Of a DNA stretch of 51,003 nucleotides, positions 25,222 to 35,637 are shown piece by piece. Each line of letters opens with the position of its first letter. The stretch's first letter is position 1. The position numbers and the translations under genes were made by a program. Source of the stretch: Bacteroidales bacterium. Its GTDB lineage: Bacteria; Bacteroidota; Bacteroidia; Bacteroidales; UBA10428. The notes under the pieces are model-generated. The model searched no databases and was not told the DNA's origin. It was given only the letters and a program-made list of their open reading frames with translations. Location of the stretch: positions 1-51,003 of the forward strand of contig JAFGEO010000138.1 in the NCBI GenBank assembly GCA_016931575.1. The letters are read 5' to 3'.

Positions 25222-26898
25222 TTAATCCGCTTTCCCGCTGCAGGGGTGCGTAAAATAGAATTGGGCACCCCTGCCCGGAGTGGATTCCAGCCAGATTTTC
25301 CCTCCCAACAATTCCACAAAAGCTTTTGAAATTGTCAGTCCGAGGCCTGTGCCACCAAACAGTTCACCGATAGAATCATCTGCCTGCCTGAAACGCTCAA
25401 AGATAAGTTTCTGTTTGTCAAGGGGTATGCCAATTCCATCATCCTTAACATAAAGCCGGAAAAAGTCCCCCTTCTTTTCATAGCCAAAATCAACCCTGCC
25501 CCCATTGGCAAAACGGAGCGCATTGTTTAATAAGTTGGTAAGTATCTGCTTAAATTTGGTTTCATCCGTATATAGGTTCATCTCATCATCCGGCAGTGGA
25601 GTTTCCAGGTAAATCTTCGTATGCCGGTAAGCAATATGATTGGTATACATAGCGTACATTTCCCGCAGGATAGCATTTATGTTCACACGATGCAGGTTAA
25701 CCCGTTCCTGCTTTGTCTCCAGGGAGGAGATTGTCAGAATATTGTTAACAATGGATAAAAGCTGGTTGCTGCTGTTTGCAATGATATGACTGTATTTGGC
25801 AATTTTTTCATTCCCGTGTGTAGCATTTTGAATAAGTTGCGAGAATCCGCAAATGGCATTCATCGGTGTACGTATCTCATGCGAAAGATTTTGAAGGAAG
25901 GCTGATTTAAGCCGGTCGCTCTCTTCGGCCCTGTTTTTTGATTCCCTCAATTTTTTAGTGAGGAGCTTCTGTCTCTCTTCCGATTTCTTCATTTCAGAGA
26001 TATCCGAAATCATGGTCATGGTAATCAGGGGGGAGCCCTGTGAATCCATCAACACCCTGGAGGAAACCTGTACATTGATCTCCTTCCCTGTACGGGTAAC
26101 TGCTATTGCTTTAATATTATTAATCTCTCCGACTTCAAGAAGTTTCTGGATAAGTTGAGGATAGATATCCCGCATGTTTTCTGAAAGAAAATTTACCACA
26201 GGAGTCCCAATCACTTCTTCCAGGGTATACTCCATCTTATCAAGCCAGGCTCGGTTAACTGAAACAATATTCCCTTGAATATCAGTAGACTGAAGCATAA
26301 CCGGAGAGTTGTAATAAAGGGTTTTATAAAGAATTTCCGTTTCGCTTGCCTTTTTCTCAACTTCCTGCAATTTCTGCTCCAGTTCTTCGATCCGTTTTTT
26401 TGACCTGCTCAGGTGACCCCGGGCTACAGTATGCTCCAGAGAAAGCTGCTTACATGGCTCCTCCCGGGAGGTCCTGCGGTTAACTGTCCGGGGGGGCAAA
26501 GCAATGACATTCCCAACGGCTATAATCCCTCCAAATCCGAAGTATTCCGCCTGCAAGCGGGAAAGGTTCCAAAGTAAATCCAAAGGTTTCTCCTGCCCTA
26601 CCTCCCTCTCGCAATAGATTGAAACAGAATTGTGCTTCTCAGCCAGCAGATCGATATACTTTTGAGATTCACGCTGTTGGTCTTCCGGATGTAAAAATTC
26701 CTTAAACCATTCCTTATCCCTTAATTCATGCTGGGATTTCCCAAGCAATTTTTCAACTGAAGGATTCACATGAAGGATAATTCCATGGACATCCATAAGA
26801 ATAAAGAGTTGGGTTGTGCTATCAAACATACCGGAAAAAACCTGTACCCACCTATCAAGCTTTTCCTGTTGAATACCAGATGACTGGAGTCTTGCCAA
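25222..26898 (-). CDS. PAS-PAS sensor histidine kinase, no transmembrane segment
   Basis: 558 residues. PAS 1 about 20-130 (FILMDVHGIILHVNPSVEKL), a coiled coil about 155-190, PAS 2 about 190-305 (ILYKTLYYNSPVMLQSTD), HisKA with phospho-acceptor His340 in FLQNLSHEIRTPMN, and HATPase_c with N box (TNLLNNALRF, about 454-462), DDGIG (486-490) and GGTGLGL (515-521). It is cytoplasmic: no membrane segment or signal peptide. No receiver domain or response-regulator gene lies nearby, so it is an orphan kinase whose partner must be elsewhere. The PAS domains could sense redox, light or a small ligand; no cofactor-binding residues were certain. Confidence 0.93.
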   Translation of the reverse strand: MARLQSSGIQQEKLDRWVQVFSGMFDSTTQLFILMDVHGIILHVNPSVEKLLGKSQHELRDKEWFKEFLHPEDQQRESQKYIDLLAEKHNSVSIYCEREVGQEKPLDLLWNLSRLQAEYFGFGGIIAVGNVIALPPRTVNRRTSREEPCKQLSLEHTVARGHLSRSKKRIEELEQKLQEVEKKASETEILYKTLYYNSPVMLQSTDIQGNIVSVNRAWLDKMEYTLEEVIGTPVVNFLSENMRDIYPQLIQKLLEVGEINNIKAIAVTRTGKEINVQVSSRVLMDSQGSPLITMTMISDISEMKKSEERQKLLTKKLRESKNRAEESDRLKSAFLQNLSHEIRTPMNAICGFSQLIQNATHGNEKIAKYSHIIANSSNQLLSIVNNILTISSLETKQERVNLHRVNINAILREMYAMYTNHIAYRHTKIYLETPLPDDEMNLYTDETKFKQILTNLLNNALRFANGGRVDFGYEKKGDFFRLYVKDDGIGIPLDKQKLIFERFRQADDSIGELFGGTGLGLTISKAFVELLGGKIWLESTPGRGAQFYFTHPCSGKAD

Positions 26899-27236
26899 AA
26901 TAATCCATTTTTACCTGCAAGAATACAGAGGCCTCACCCATAATGAGATCAGTCCTCACTCATTTTCCGGTAAGAAAAAATATAGCTTCTCTTACCGGCT
27001 ATATTACGAATTGCTTATGCGCTGTTTAAGCAAATACTTTCCGGCGTTCTTCACCTCTGAAGAAAGCATAAAAAACTTGCGTAAAGCAAACAGGCATCCA
27101 TTTTTTGATTTTCTTCTATGAAGTTAATCTAAAAAATTCTTTTTTTTAACTGATTTCCCGGGCAATTATGCCCTAAGTTCCTGTGAAGGGGCAGAAAGCC
27201 CTGCCAAAAATATTTTTTCTCGCTGAATACATCCAT
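26899..27236. other. Intergenic region with two inverted repeats
   Basis: No convincing gene in these 338 bp between two minus-strand genes. It holds a perfect 9-bp-arm inverted repeat, CCGGTAAGA at 26967-26975 and TCTTACCGG at 26990-26998, and a short one, GGGCA-TAAT-TGCCC on the minus strand (27159-27172). Neither is followed by a good T run on the minus strand, so they are weak terminators for the upstream gene or regulatory structures before the kinase gene. Confidence 0.4.
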
Positions 27237-28139
27237 TTACCATTCATTAAGGTTTTCATCACCCGGTTTTAACAGTACGTTAAGTCCCCTAACGTATTCA
27301 GCGTAATAATCCATAGCTTCTTCCATCTTACCTTCTTCAATCAAGACCACCGAAGTTGATACCAAAGAGGTAAAGAGATAGTCCCACAGGGCCTGCTTTT
27401 TTGGATGTTCGTTGATATTAAATACGATGGATGGTCCCATCTCATAGTACTCCTCAATCAGCTTACTTCCCCTTTCAGAATTTTTCATATAATTATCCCT
27501 GAACGAACGAAGGGTTTCAAGCTCATGGCAATCATCCGGAAGGTTCCTGCTACGGGTACATGCACTGGTCAGAAAACAGTCCTCCAGATAATCGTAGTAA
27601 TAATAATAATCATAATAGAAATCGTCCCATGATTCAAGTTGTTTGTAGATCTGACCGTTTTTATCATAAAGAATCACGTAGTTATCCTTAATAAAGACGT
27701 GCAGGTAAATTTTCTTAAGGAAGTCTGCAGGCATATCGTATGAGCCTGTTACATTCTCCTGGTATTCAATAAGCACTAAATATTTCTTTGCTTCGGCATC
27801 GACCAGCTCACAGGATTGCATGATGTATTTTGCTTCCGACTGTCTGGTTTCATAAGTACTTTCCGCTGATTTACTGATGTAATATTTTGTTTTTATAGTC
27901 ACTGCTTTGTACTCATCGGCAGCAGTGGTAAAACTTTCAACTGCCGCTTTGTACAGGGTAAGAAAGAACTCATATTGCCCGGTCTTGTCGCTGTCAGAAA
28001 TAATGTTGAAGTAGCTGTATAACATCGGTGATGAAGTGTTCGAATCATCCTGGGCATTAAGTATTTTTGAAAAACCACCGAGAGCCAGCGTTGCCATGGC
28101 TCCTGTATTTGTCAGCTTAATAAATTTTCTACGGTCCAT
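27237..28139 (-). CDS. Exported CFI-box protein with twin-arginine-like signal, unknown function
   Basis: 300 residues. The N-terminus MDRRKFIKLTNTGAMATLALGG resembles a Tat signal (RR-x-F-I-K), cleaved near NAQD. The middle carries a tyrosine-rich acidic segment (DDFYYDYYYYYDY). Residues about 195-250 have the pattern CFLTSAC, LPDDCHELETLRSFRD and IEEYYEMGPSIV. I recognise this as the CFI-box-type C-terminal domain found on many secreted Bacteroidota and Firmicutes proteins, where a cysteine pair and an LRxFRD block are conserved. The last 50 residues are helical (possibly TPR-like). Function unknown; the Cys pair could be catalytic or an anchor. Moderately sure of the domain. Confidence 0.65.
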   Translation of the reverse strand: MDRRKFIKLTNTGAMATLALGGFSKILNAQDDSNTSSPMLYSYFNIISDSDKTGQYEFFLTLYKAAVESFTTAADEYKAVTIKTKYYISKSAESTYETRQSEAKYIMQSCELVDAEAKKYLVLIEYQENVTGSYDMPADFLKKIYLHVFIKDNYVILYDKNGQIYKQLESWDDFYYDYYYYYDYLEDCFLTSACTRSRNLPDDCHELETLRSFRDNYMKNSERGSKLIEEYYEMGPSIVFNINEHPKKQALWDYLFTSLVSTSVVLIEEGKMEEAMDYYAEYVRGLNVLLKPGDENLNEW

Positions 28140-28320
28140 ATGAGTACGGTTTGGTTAAATAATTGACAAAGAACTATCTTATCAAATGTACTAAAAATAC
28201 GTCCTCCAGATAACCGGCTATCAGAAAATAAACGAAAAGTTTTCAGCAGCAGTTTTTTACACAATCAGCTTAGTCCGGGAGAGCGGAAAATCAGGTAAAA
28301 ACAGCATATTTTAATTTTTA

Positions 28321-28352
28321 ACCGGAAAGGATACTATTCCGGTGTTTTTTTT
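28321..28352 (+). terminator. Terminator-shaped hairpin in the leader of the beta-helix lipoprotein gene
   Basis: ACCGGAA (28321-28327) and TTCCGGT (28337-28343) are exact complements with a 9-nt loop, followed by G and eight T (28345-28352). This is the shape of an intrinsic terminator, yet it lies 32 bp before the plus-strand start at 28385 and downstream of no plus-strand gene. An attenuator in the leader, or a terminator of an unseen small RNA, are the options. Confidence 0.5.
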
Positions 28353-28384
28353 GTTCATTAGCCGGAACCTATTCATTCAGAAAG

Positions 28385-29491
28385 ATGAACAAACTCAAGA
28401 TCATTTTGGCAGGACTCTGTATTTCATGCCTGCTTCTGAGTTGTGATAAACCAGAGACCAGGGCAACCATCAAGTATCATGAACCCCTGGAAAATCCTGA
28501 CCAGGGTCCGCCAGCCGGAAATCCTGATGGCACTTACCCTGTTCCGGAAGCAGCTGCTGCCGAAGATGTTTCACAACCAGACCAGGTTATCGGGAACGGC
28601 ACTCCGGAAAGCTGTACCTGTGAAGCAGTTGTTGAGGCAGTCGCCAGGGGCGGTAAAATCGTATTTGATTGCGGTCCCGATCCGATAAGCATTATCATGG
28701 ACGAGCCGGCTAAGGTCTATAATGATGTCAGTCCGGAAATCGTTATTGATGGCGGAGGCCTGATCACGCTAAGCGGGAATGGACGCTCGCGGATCCTTTA
28801 CATGAATACCTGTGACCAGGACCTGCACTGGACGACTTCACATTGCCAGGATCAGGACCACCCTCGCCTTACCGTCCAGAACCTCATCTTTGCAGATGGC
28901 AATTCAACAGCAGAACATGAGTATGATGGCGGAGGGGCTATCTGGGTCCGGGGAGGAAGGTTCAAGGTGGTTAACTGCCGCTTCTTTAATAATGTCTGCG
29001 CGGATGTCGGACCCGATGTTGGCGGGGGTGCCATCCGGGTTTTCAGCCAGTATCAAAACCTTCCGGTATACGTAACCAACAGCACTTTTGGTGGCAGGGA
29101 AGGCTATGGGAACCGCGGATCCAACGGAGGGGCACTTTCCAGTATTGGTGTTTCATGGTCGCTATACAATTGCCTGCTCTCTTACAACGAGGCAGCAGGA
29201 TACGGAGGCAATCCCTCAGAAAAAGGTACTCCGGGAGGTGGAAGCGGCGGCGCTGTCTATAATGACGGGAACACCATGACCCTGTCTCTTTACGGTTGCC
29301 GGATGGAACAGAACCGGGTAAATGCGTACGGATCGGCAATATTCTTCGTTACGAATGACCACTCCGGCAACATCATCATCGACCAGTCAGTTATACAACA
29401 TAATATCGGGGGATCCTGGTATCCGGTTTATCCACAGATATCCATGCATTCCGACACCCGGATTGATGTGAGTAATTCGACCATTGAGTAG
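28385..29491 (+). CDS. Beta-helix lipoprotein (polymorphic-outer-membrane-like repeats)
   Basis: 368 residues. Lipobox LLLSC (Cys20). A Pro/Gly-rich linker (about 25-75) is followed by a right-handed beta-helix with repeated GGGAI, GGGAIRVF, NGGALSSIG and GGAVYNDG turns, as in chlamydial-type polymorphic membrane proteins and adhesins. A likely start of the helix is the block CTCEAVVEAVARGGKIVFD. Cys pairs (CTC, CDQDLHWTTSHC) could be disulfides. Surface adhesin or carbohydrate-binding role is inferred from the fold; no catalytic residues. A hairpin with T run lies just upstream. Confidence 0.8.
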   Translation: MNKLKIILAGLCISCLLLSCDKPETRATIKYHEPLENPDQGPPAGNPDGTYPVPEAAAAEDVSQPDQVIGNGTPESCTCEAVVEAVARGGKIVFDCGPDPISIIMDEPAKVYNDVSPEIVIDGGGLITLSGNGRSRILYMNTCDQDLHWTTSHCQDQDHPRLTVQNLIFADGNSTAEHEYDGGGAIWVRGGRFKVVNCRFFNNVCADVGPDVGGGAIRVFSQYQNLPVYVTNSTFGGREGYGNRGSNGGALSSIGVSWSLYNCLLSYNEAAGYGGNPSEKGTPGGGSGGAVYNDGNTMTLSLYGCRMEQNRVNAYGSAIFFVTNDHSGNIIIDQSVIQHNIGGSWYPVYPQISMHSDTRIDVSNSTIE

Positions 29492-29492
29492 G

Positions 29493-29767
29493 TTAACTAA
29501 AATTCAACGGCACCATAAAATAATCTGCAGGGATTTCTTCGAAGGAAAAGTATGCCAGGTGGAGCCTTTCTGCTTTATCCACCAGCCTCTGCTTCCGGCT
29601 TTTCCAGTTCCTGCTCCGGAACCGGTCCCTGAAATCAGGAGAAAGGTTTTCAGGGTGGTTGTTCAACTCTTCTCAGCGTGAACCGGCACGATCCAGTAGG
29701 GAAAATATTCGGAGTTCAGGGTCAGTTTTTCATAGCAGACAGGTATTTTCAACCTGAATTCACACAA
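29493..29767 (-). pseudogene. Remnant of a decayed gene (two frames, no start)
   Basis: On the minus strand one frame reads protein-like from 29767 to a TGA at 29663-29665 (KIPVCYEKLTLNSEYFPYW, IVPVHAEKS). A second frame continues from 29672 to TAA at 29493-29495 (SPDFRDRFRSRNWKSRKQR, FSFEEIPADYFMVPLNFS). They overlap and together look like one C-terminal segment of about 90 residues broken by a frameshift. Neither frame has a start codon upstream. I do not recognise the family. The rest of the 29492-29904 gap shows no gene, only A/T-rich DNA leading to the gene at 29905. Confidence 0.4.
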
Positions 29768-29904
29768 TTATTTGAAACATTTTTTCACCGGAGACGCAAC
29801 TAACAGGGCTTTTTGGCATCTATACCTGTAAAGAATAAGGGCAACAAGAACAAGTTTGGCATTCAATTTGTTTAAACAACAGTACGACCCTTAAGAAGCA
29901 AACG

Positions 29905-30432
29905 ATGAAAACTAACAACTCCATATTGCTTACTAAAAGCAAACCCTTCTCAGGCGACGATGCCTTATATTTCAAATACCTCAATAATCAGTCATTTCGT
30001 GGGTTCTATTACGATACGGATGACAGAAGTTATGGCATTGCGCTGGAGTTCGGTAAAAATCTGAAAGGTACGCTAAACCTGTTTGCCCAGGTCATGCAAG
30101 GGAACATGAATATCATCGAATACCAGATACGATGCAATGCTTTTTCAGTGGACACTTTAGCCTATGATAAAGTCCTGATTAACAGTAAAAATTACAGCGG
30201 GAAATTACAACTTCCCAATAATGGAACGCTGGATATTCCAGAGGTACTGGAATTTTCCGTGCAGATCCTGACGCGTAATTCCGTTTATATCCGGTTTTTG
30301 AACCACGAAGCGTTCACGCCACCCATTAGCTCCTTTAAAGGGGGACTGGTCCTGGCACGAGAACACCGTGCTTCCCAAATCGAAGAAGAACCGTATTCTG
30401 TCGAATCGGACTTTTTCATTAGTAAAGCCTGA
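29905..30432 (+). CDS. Hypothetical cytoplasmic protein
   Basis: 175 residues, no signal peptide or membrane segment. Mixed beta-rich composition (GIALEFGKNLKGTLNLFAQ, IPEVLEFSVQILTRNSVY) with an acidic end. The strand pattern is reminiscent of a PilZ-like or small beta-barrel domain, but no motif supports that. It is monocistronic and ends 36 bp before a good intrinsic terminator. Confidence 0.6.
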   Translation: MKTNNSILLTKSKPFSGDDALYFKYLNNQSFRGFYYDTDDRSYGIALEFGKNLKGTLNLFAQVMQGNMNIIEYQIRCNAFSVDTLAYDKVLINSKNYSGKLQLPNNGTLDIPEVLEFSVQILTRNSVYIRFLNHEAFTPPISSFKGGLVLAREHRASQIEEEPYSVESDFFISKA

Positions 30433-30466
30433 TTTTTCTTTTTTACAGATTCTTGAAGCAAATGAG

Positions 30467-30493
30467 AAGAGACTGGTAAGGCCAGTCTCTTTT
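30467..30493 (+). terminator. Intrinsic terminator
   Basis: AAGAGACTGG pairs exactly with CCAGTCTCTT around the loop TAAGG and ends in TTTT, 35 bp after the stop of the gene at 29905. On the opposite strand the T run is weaker. Confidence 0.75.
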
Positions 30494-30592
30494 CTGCTTG
30501 TAACAGGTATAGTTTATGATGGGGATATTCTGTAAGGAGGGAATTGGCAACTATCAAAGCGGTGGGGACACTGGTCATCGTATCCCCCTTTA

Positions 30593-31330
30593 TCATCGCC
30601 CACAAAATTCTTCAAGATAAGCTTTTGCTTCCTCATCTCCCAGCTGGGCAGCTTTTTCAAGGTCCCGGCATGCTTCTCCATCCATGCCGAGATAAAAGCG
30701 GGTCAGCGAACGGTTGAAATAGTAGTCGGCCTCCCCTCCGCTCAGTTCAATGGCTTTTGAATAATCACTCAGTGCAGCGGAGTAATCCCTTTTAATAAAA
30801 TAAACATTCCCCCGGTCATAATAAACTGAAGCCTTCTCCTGCGAAAGCCTAACCGCCTGATCGAAATCGGCCATGGCCTTACCATACTTTTCCAGGTTGA
30901 ACCAGGCACTTCCCCTAACAGAGTATGCCTCACTATAGGCAGGATCAACGCTGATCAGTTTATTCATGTCCCTGATCGCCTTACGGAAGCAGAACAGTTC
31001 ATACCAGGCATTTCCCCTGTTAAACAGTGCATCAGCCTTCTGATCGCCCTGACGGATAATAAACCGATAGTGCCTGATAGCTTTTTCATACTCACCCATC
31101 GCCAGATAGGTATTTGCCAGGTGGTAACGAACTTCAGTGTCAGTTTTGTCTTTATCGCTTAAGTTCAGGAGCATTGCTTCAGCTGCCGGGTAGTCCTCCT
31201 TCTCAAAAAGCTGAATGGCTTTGGAAAGATCATCGACGGATTCCTGCCCCTTAACAGTACAAGGCCCGAGGATCAGCAAGTATGCCATAGTAATCCTGCA
31301 AATCCATTTCATCGTGTTTAGTCTCTTCAT
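30593..31330 (-). CDS. Exported TPR protein
   Basis: 245 residues with a signal peptide (cleavage after GPCTVKGQ). About five to six TPR motifs fill residues 35-240 (KAIQLFEKEDYPAAEAML, LANTYLAMGEYEKAIRHY, YYDRGNVYFIKRDYSAALS). The end EACRDLEKAAQLGDEEAKAYL is typical for Bacteroidota periplasmic TPR scaffolds. It follows the Met/Gln/Arg-rich exported protein gene with a 9-bp gap, so the pair is probably an operon. Possibly a partner in envelope assembly; nothing more specific can be said. Confidence 0.85.
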   Translation of the reverse strand: MKRLNTMKWICRITMAYLLILGPCTVKGQESVDDLSKAIQLFEKEDYPAAEAMLLNLSDKDKTDTEVRYHLANTYLAMGEYEKAIRHYRFIIRQGDQKADALFNRGNAWYELFCFRKAIRDMNKLISVDPAYSEAYSVRGSAWFNLEKYGKAMADFDQAVRLSQEKASVYYDRGNVYFIKRDYSAALSDYSKAIELSGGEADYYFNRSLTRFYLGMDGEACRDLEKAAQLGDEEAKAYLEEFCGR

Positions 31331-31339
31331 GGGTCCTTG

Positions 31340-31696
31340 TTATCTTGGTCCTCCCGGCTGATTCCTTTGATAGGATTGTCTTTGTCGCTGTTGCATCATC
31401 TGCCTTTCCGTAGCCTTTCTTGGAGCCTGCTGATGCATTTGCTGCTGACGGTTATGCCGCTGCTGGGTCATCATCCTCCGCTGTTGCAGCATCTGTCCCT
31501 TTTGCATTACAGGGCTTTTCCTGCCCTGCATCCTGAACTGGCTGGCATTCCCTTTACTGATCATGACCCTGTCGCGTGTATTCATTCGCAGAATCATTTT
31601 ATCAGTCGGTCTGAGTTTTGAAGCCTGTTTGTCCTGCGCCACAGCCATGCTCCCTACAAATCCGGTAAGTAACAGCATTAGTACAATTCGTATCAT
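31340..31696 (-). CDS. Exported Met/Gln/Arg-rich low-complexity protein
   Basis: 118 residues. Signal peptide ends GFVGSMAVAQ. The mature part is strongly basic with a run of M, Q, R and H from about residue 60 (MQKGQMLQQRRMM, RHNRQQQMHQQAPR, RQMMQQRQRQ). Such Met/His-rich exported peptides could bind metals or polyanions, but no family is recognised. It is the first gene of a probable two-gene unit with the TPR protein (9 bp apart). Confidence 0.65.
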   Translation of the reverse strand: MIRIVLMLLLTGFVGSMAVAQDKQASKLRPTDKMILRMNTRDRVMISKGNASQFRMQGRKSPVMQKGQMLQQRRMMTQQRHNRQQQMHQQAPRKATERQMMQQRQRQSYQRNQPGGPR

Positions 31697-31929
31697 GTCA
31701 ATAATTCTTAGGTTGAAATTTAATAATTAGCTCAGTATTTTCAAACTCAATCACCACATATTATGCCCGGGCTACCGGCTATATCTCTTGGATGCATGGC
31801 AGGAGAAAAGGTTTAATTCAGTTTGTCAGGTTGTTTAAATATACCTGACTCGAGGGCATCGCACCTCTACTTTCCGGCTGACCTGCACGAGATCGGTCCA
31901 TTCTGACTGTAACTTGTAACAAACTGTGA

Positions 31930-33975
<2,046 letters not shown>

Positions 33976-34011
33976 TGTGTTTACTACTTGTTAACTCTCT
34001 TGTCGACCTGC

Positions 34012-34034
34012 GCATGGATAATCCATGCTTTTTT
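34012..34034 (+). terminator. Intrinsic terminator of ligA
   Basis: GCATGG pairs with CCATGC around ATAAT (the stem extends to 8 bp with a 1-nt loop) and is followed by six T. It is 37 bp after the ligA stop and 15 bp before the next start, so the next gene's promoter must overlap this region. Confidence 0.7.
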
Positions 34035-34048
34035 CATAAACTTGCAGC

Positions 34049-34696
34049 ATGAAATTCATTGAGAATACTAAACGTCTTTTGGGAGAAAGGGCAATCCGTC
34101 AGCAGCAGAAGATGCAAAAGCGGAAACTTGCTTCCTGCAACATCCAGAATGCAAAGACAATAGGTATTCTTTTTAATGCCACCCATGCAGTGGCTTTCGA
34201 TATCGTAAAAGATCTTGTAAAGGATATGGAAGTCTATAAAGCTAATATCCTTGCATTAGGCTTTGTTGACAGCAAGCAGTTAATCGATCACTACCTGTAC
34301 CGCAAGGGCTTCGACTTTTTTACCCGGAATGAGCTGAACTGGTATGGAAAACCTACTTCTGAAAATGTTCAGGCATTTATTAAGAAACCCTTCGATATCC
34401 TCCTTGACCTAAGCCTGGATAATCCATTTCCGGTAAAATATATTGTAGCCTGTTCCTCTGCAAAATTCAAAGCCGGCAGGTACCAACCTGAACAGGAATA
34501 CCTGGATTTTATGATCGACATGGAGAAAGAAAATGCTGCCATGACCGATATCCACAAGGAACTGGCCAAAGATCAGCTTGGTGCCAGGGGCAAAAACAAG
34601 GAACTGGAGAAAATTGTAAACAAAAAGATCCAAACTGAGATTCAGATGAATTTTCTCATCAGACAACTGGTACATTACCTCTCAAAAATAAAATAA
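34049..34696 (+). CDS. DUF6913-like conserved Bacteroidota protein
   Basis: 215 residues, cytoplasmic. Basic N-terminus (RAIRQQQKMQKRKL), then an alternating alpha/beta core (IGILFNATHAVAFDIVKDL, ILALGFVD, FDILLDLSLDNPFPVKYI) and a helical C-terminus. I recognise this as the uncharacterised family often found beside dapA in Bacteroidota. The gene ends 5 bp before dapA, so they are co-transcribed. Function unknown. Confidence 0.7.
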   Translation: MKFIENTKRLLGERAIRQQQKMQKRKLASCNIQNAKTIGILFNATHAVAFDIVKDLVKDMEVYKANILALGFVDSKQLIDHYLYRKGFDFFTRNELNWYGKPTSENVQAFIKKPFDILLDLSLDNPFPVKYIVACSSAKFKAGRYQPEQEYLDFMIDMEKENAAMTDIHKELAKDQLGARGKNKELEKIVNKKIQTEIQMNFLIRQLVHYLSKIK

Positions 34697-34701
34697 GTTT
34701 T

Positions 34702-35571
34702 ATGATGGAATTTACGGGAACAGGAGTAGCCTTGGTTACTCCATTCAAAATGGATTATAGTGTTGATTTCGAAGCCCTCGACAGGGTTGTGGACCATGTG
34801 ATTGAGGGAGGCGTAGAATTCCTGGTTGCCCTAGGCACCACCGGTGAGTCAGCCACCCTGTCTGCCGATGAAAAAAAACAGCTTGTAAAAAGAATTGTCA
34901 GCAGGGCTGACGGAAAGCTCCCGGTAGTGGTCGGAATAGGCGGAAATAACACTGCAGCGGTAACGGACACGATTAAATCAACTGATTTTCAAGGCATTGC
35001 CGGTATCTTATCGGCCGCACCCCATTACAATAAACCGACACAAGAGGGAATGTACCGGCATTTTTCTGAAATTGCCAGGCATAGCCCGCGCCCGGTCATC
35101 CTGTATAATGTTCCCGGAAGAACCTGCTCAAACCTTTCTGCAGAAACGGTTTTAAGGCTTGCAAATGAGCATGACAATATTGTTGCTGTAAAAGAAGCTT
35201 CAGGTAACCTGGGTCAGATCATGCAGATCCTTAAAAATAAACCCTCTCATTTTAATGTACTTAGTGGCGACGATGCCTTAACCCTGCCTATGGTCCATCT
35301 CGGGGGAAAAGGAGTTATCTCAGTCATAGCAAATTCACACCCCAGAGATTATTCAGATATGGTCAGATCAGCTCTGAAAAGAGACTGTGGCAAAGCGAAT
35401 GAACTCCATTATCAACTCCTTGATATCATTGGAGCCCTTTTTGAAGAAGGAAGTCCTGCCGGTATTAAAGCAGCCCTCGAAATTCTTGGACTCACCAGCG
35501 ATGTTGTCAGACTTCCGCTGGTACCTGCCAGTGATAACCTGAAAGATAAGATCAGAAAGTTAATGACGTAG
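34702..35571 (+). CDS. dapA: 4-hydroxy-tetrahydrodipicolinate synthase
   Basis: 289 residues, full length. It condenses pyruvate with aspartate semialdehyde in lysine and diaminopimelate synthesis. The (beta/alpha)8 barrel carries the Schiff-base Lys164 (VAVKEASG), the catalytic Tyr135 (LYNVPGRT), and Thr46/Thr47 (LGTTGES). Tyr109 of the neighbouring subunit (APHYNKP) completes the triad. It follows the DUF6913-like gene closely, and a clear terminator follows. Confidence 0.98.
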   Translation: MMEFTGTGVALVTPFKMDYSVDFEALDRVVDHVIEGGVEFLVALGTTGESATLSADEKKQLVKRIVSRADGKLPVVVGIGGNNTAAVTDTIKSTDFQGIAGILSAAPHYNKPTQEGMYRHFSEIARHSPRPVILYNVPGRTCSNLSAETVLRLANEHDNIVAVKEASGNLGQIMQILKNKPSHFNVLSGDDALTLPMVHLGGKGVISVIANSHPRDYSDMVRSALKRDCGKANELHYQLLDIIGALFEEGSPAGIKAALEILGLTSDVVRLPLVPASDNLKDKIRKLMT

Positions 35572-35592
35572 AGTTCAACAGGAATTAACCCG

Positions 35593-35622
35593 AAGCTATC
35601 CATTTTGGATGGCTTTTTTTTT
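35593..35622 (+). terminator. Intrinsic terminator of dapA
   Basis: GCTATCCA pairs with TGGATGGC (one G-T pair) around TTT and ends in a run of nine T. It lies between convergent genes. Confidence 0.85.
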
Positions 35623-35637
35623 GCCGCAAAGATTTGC

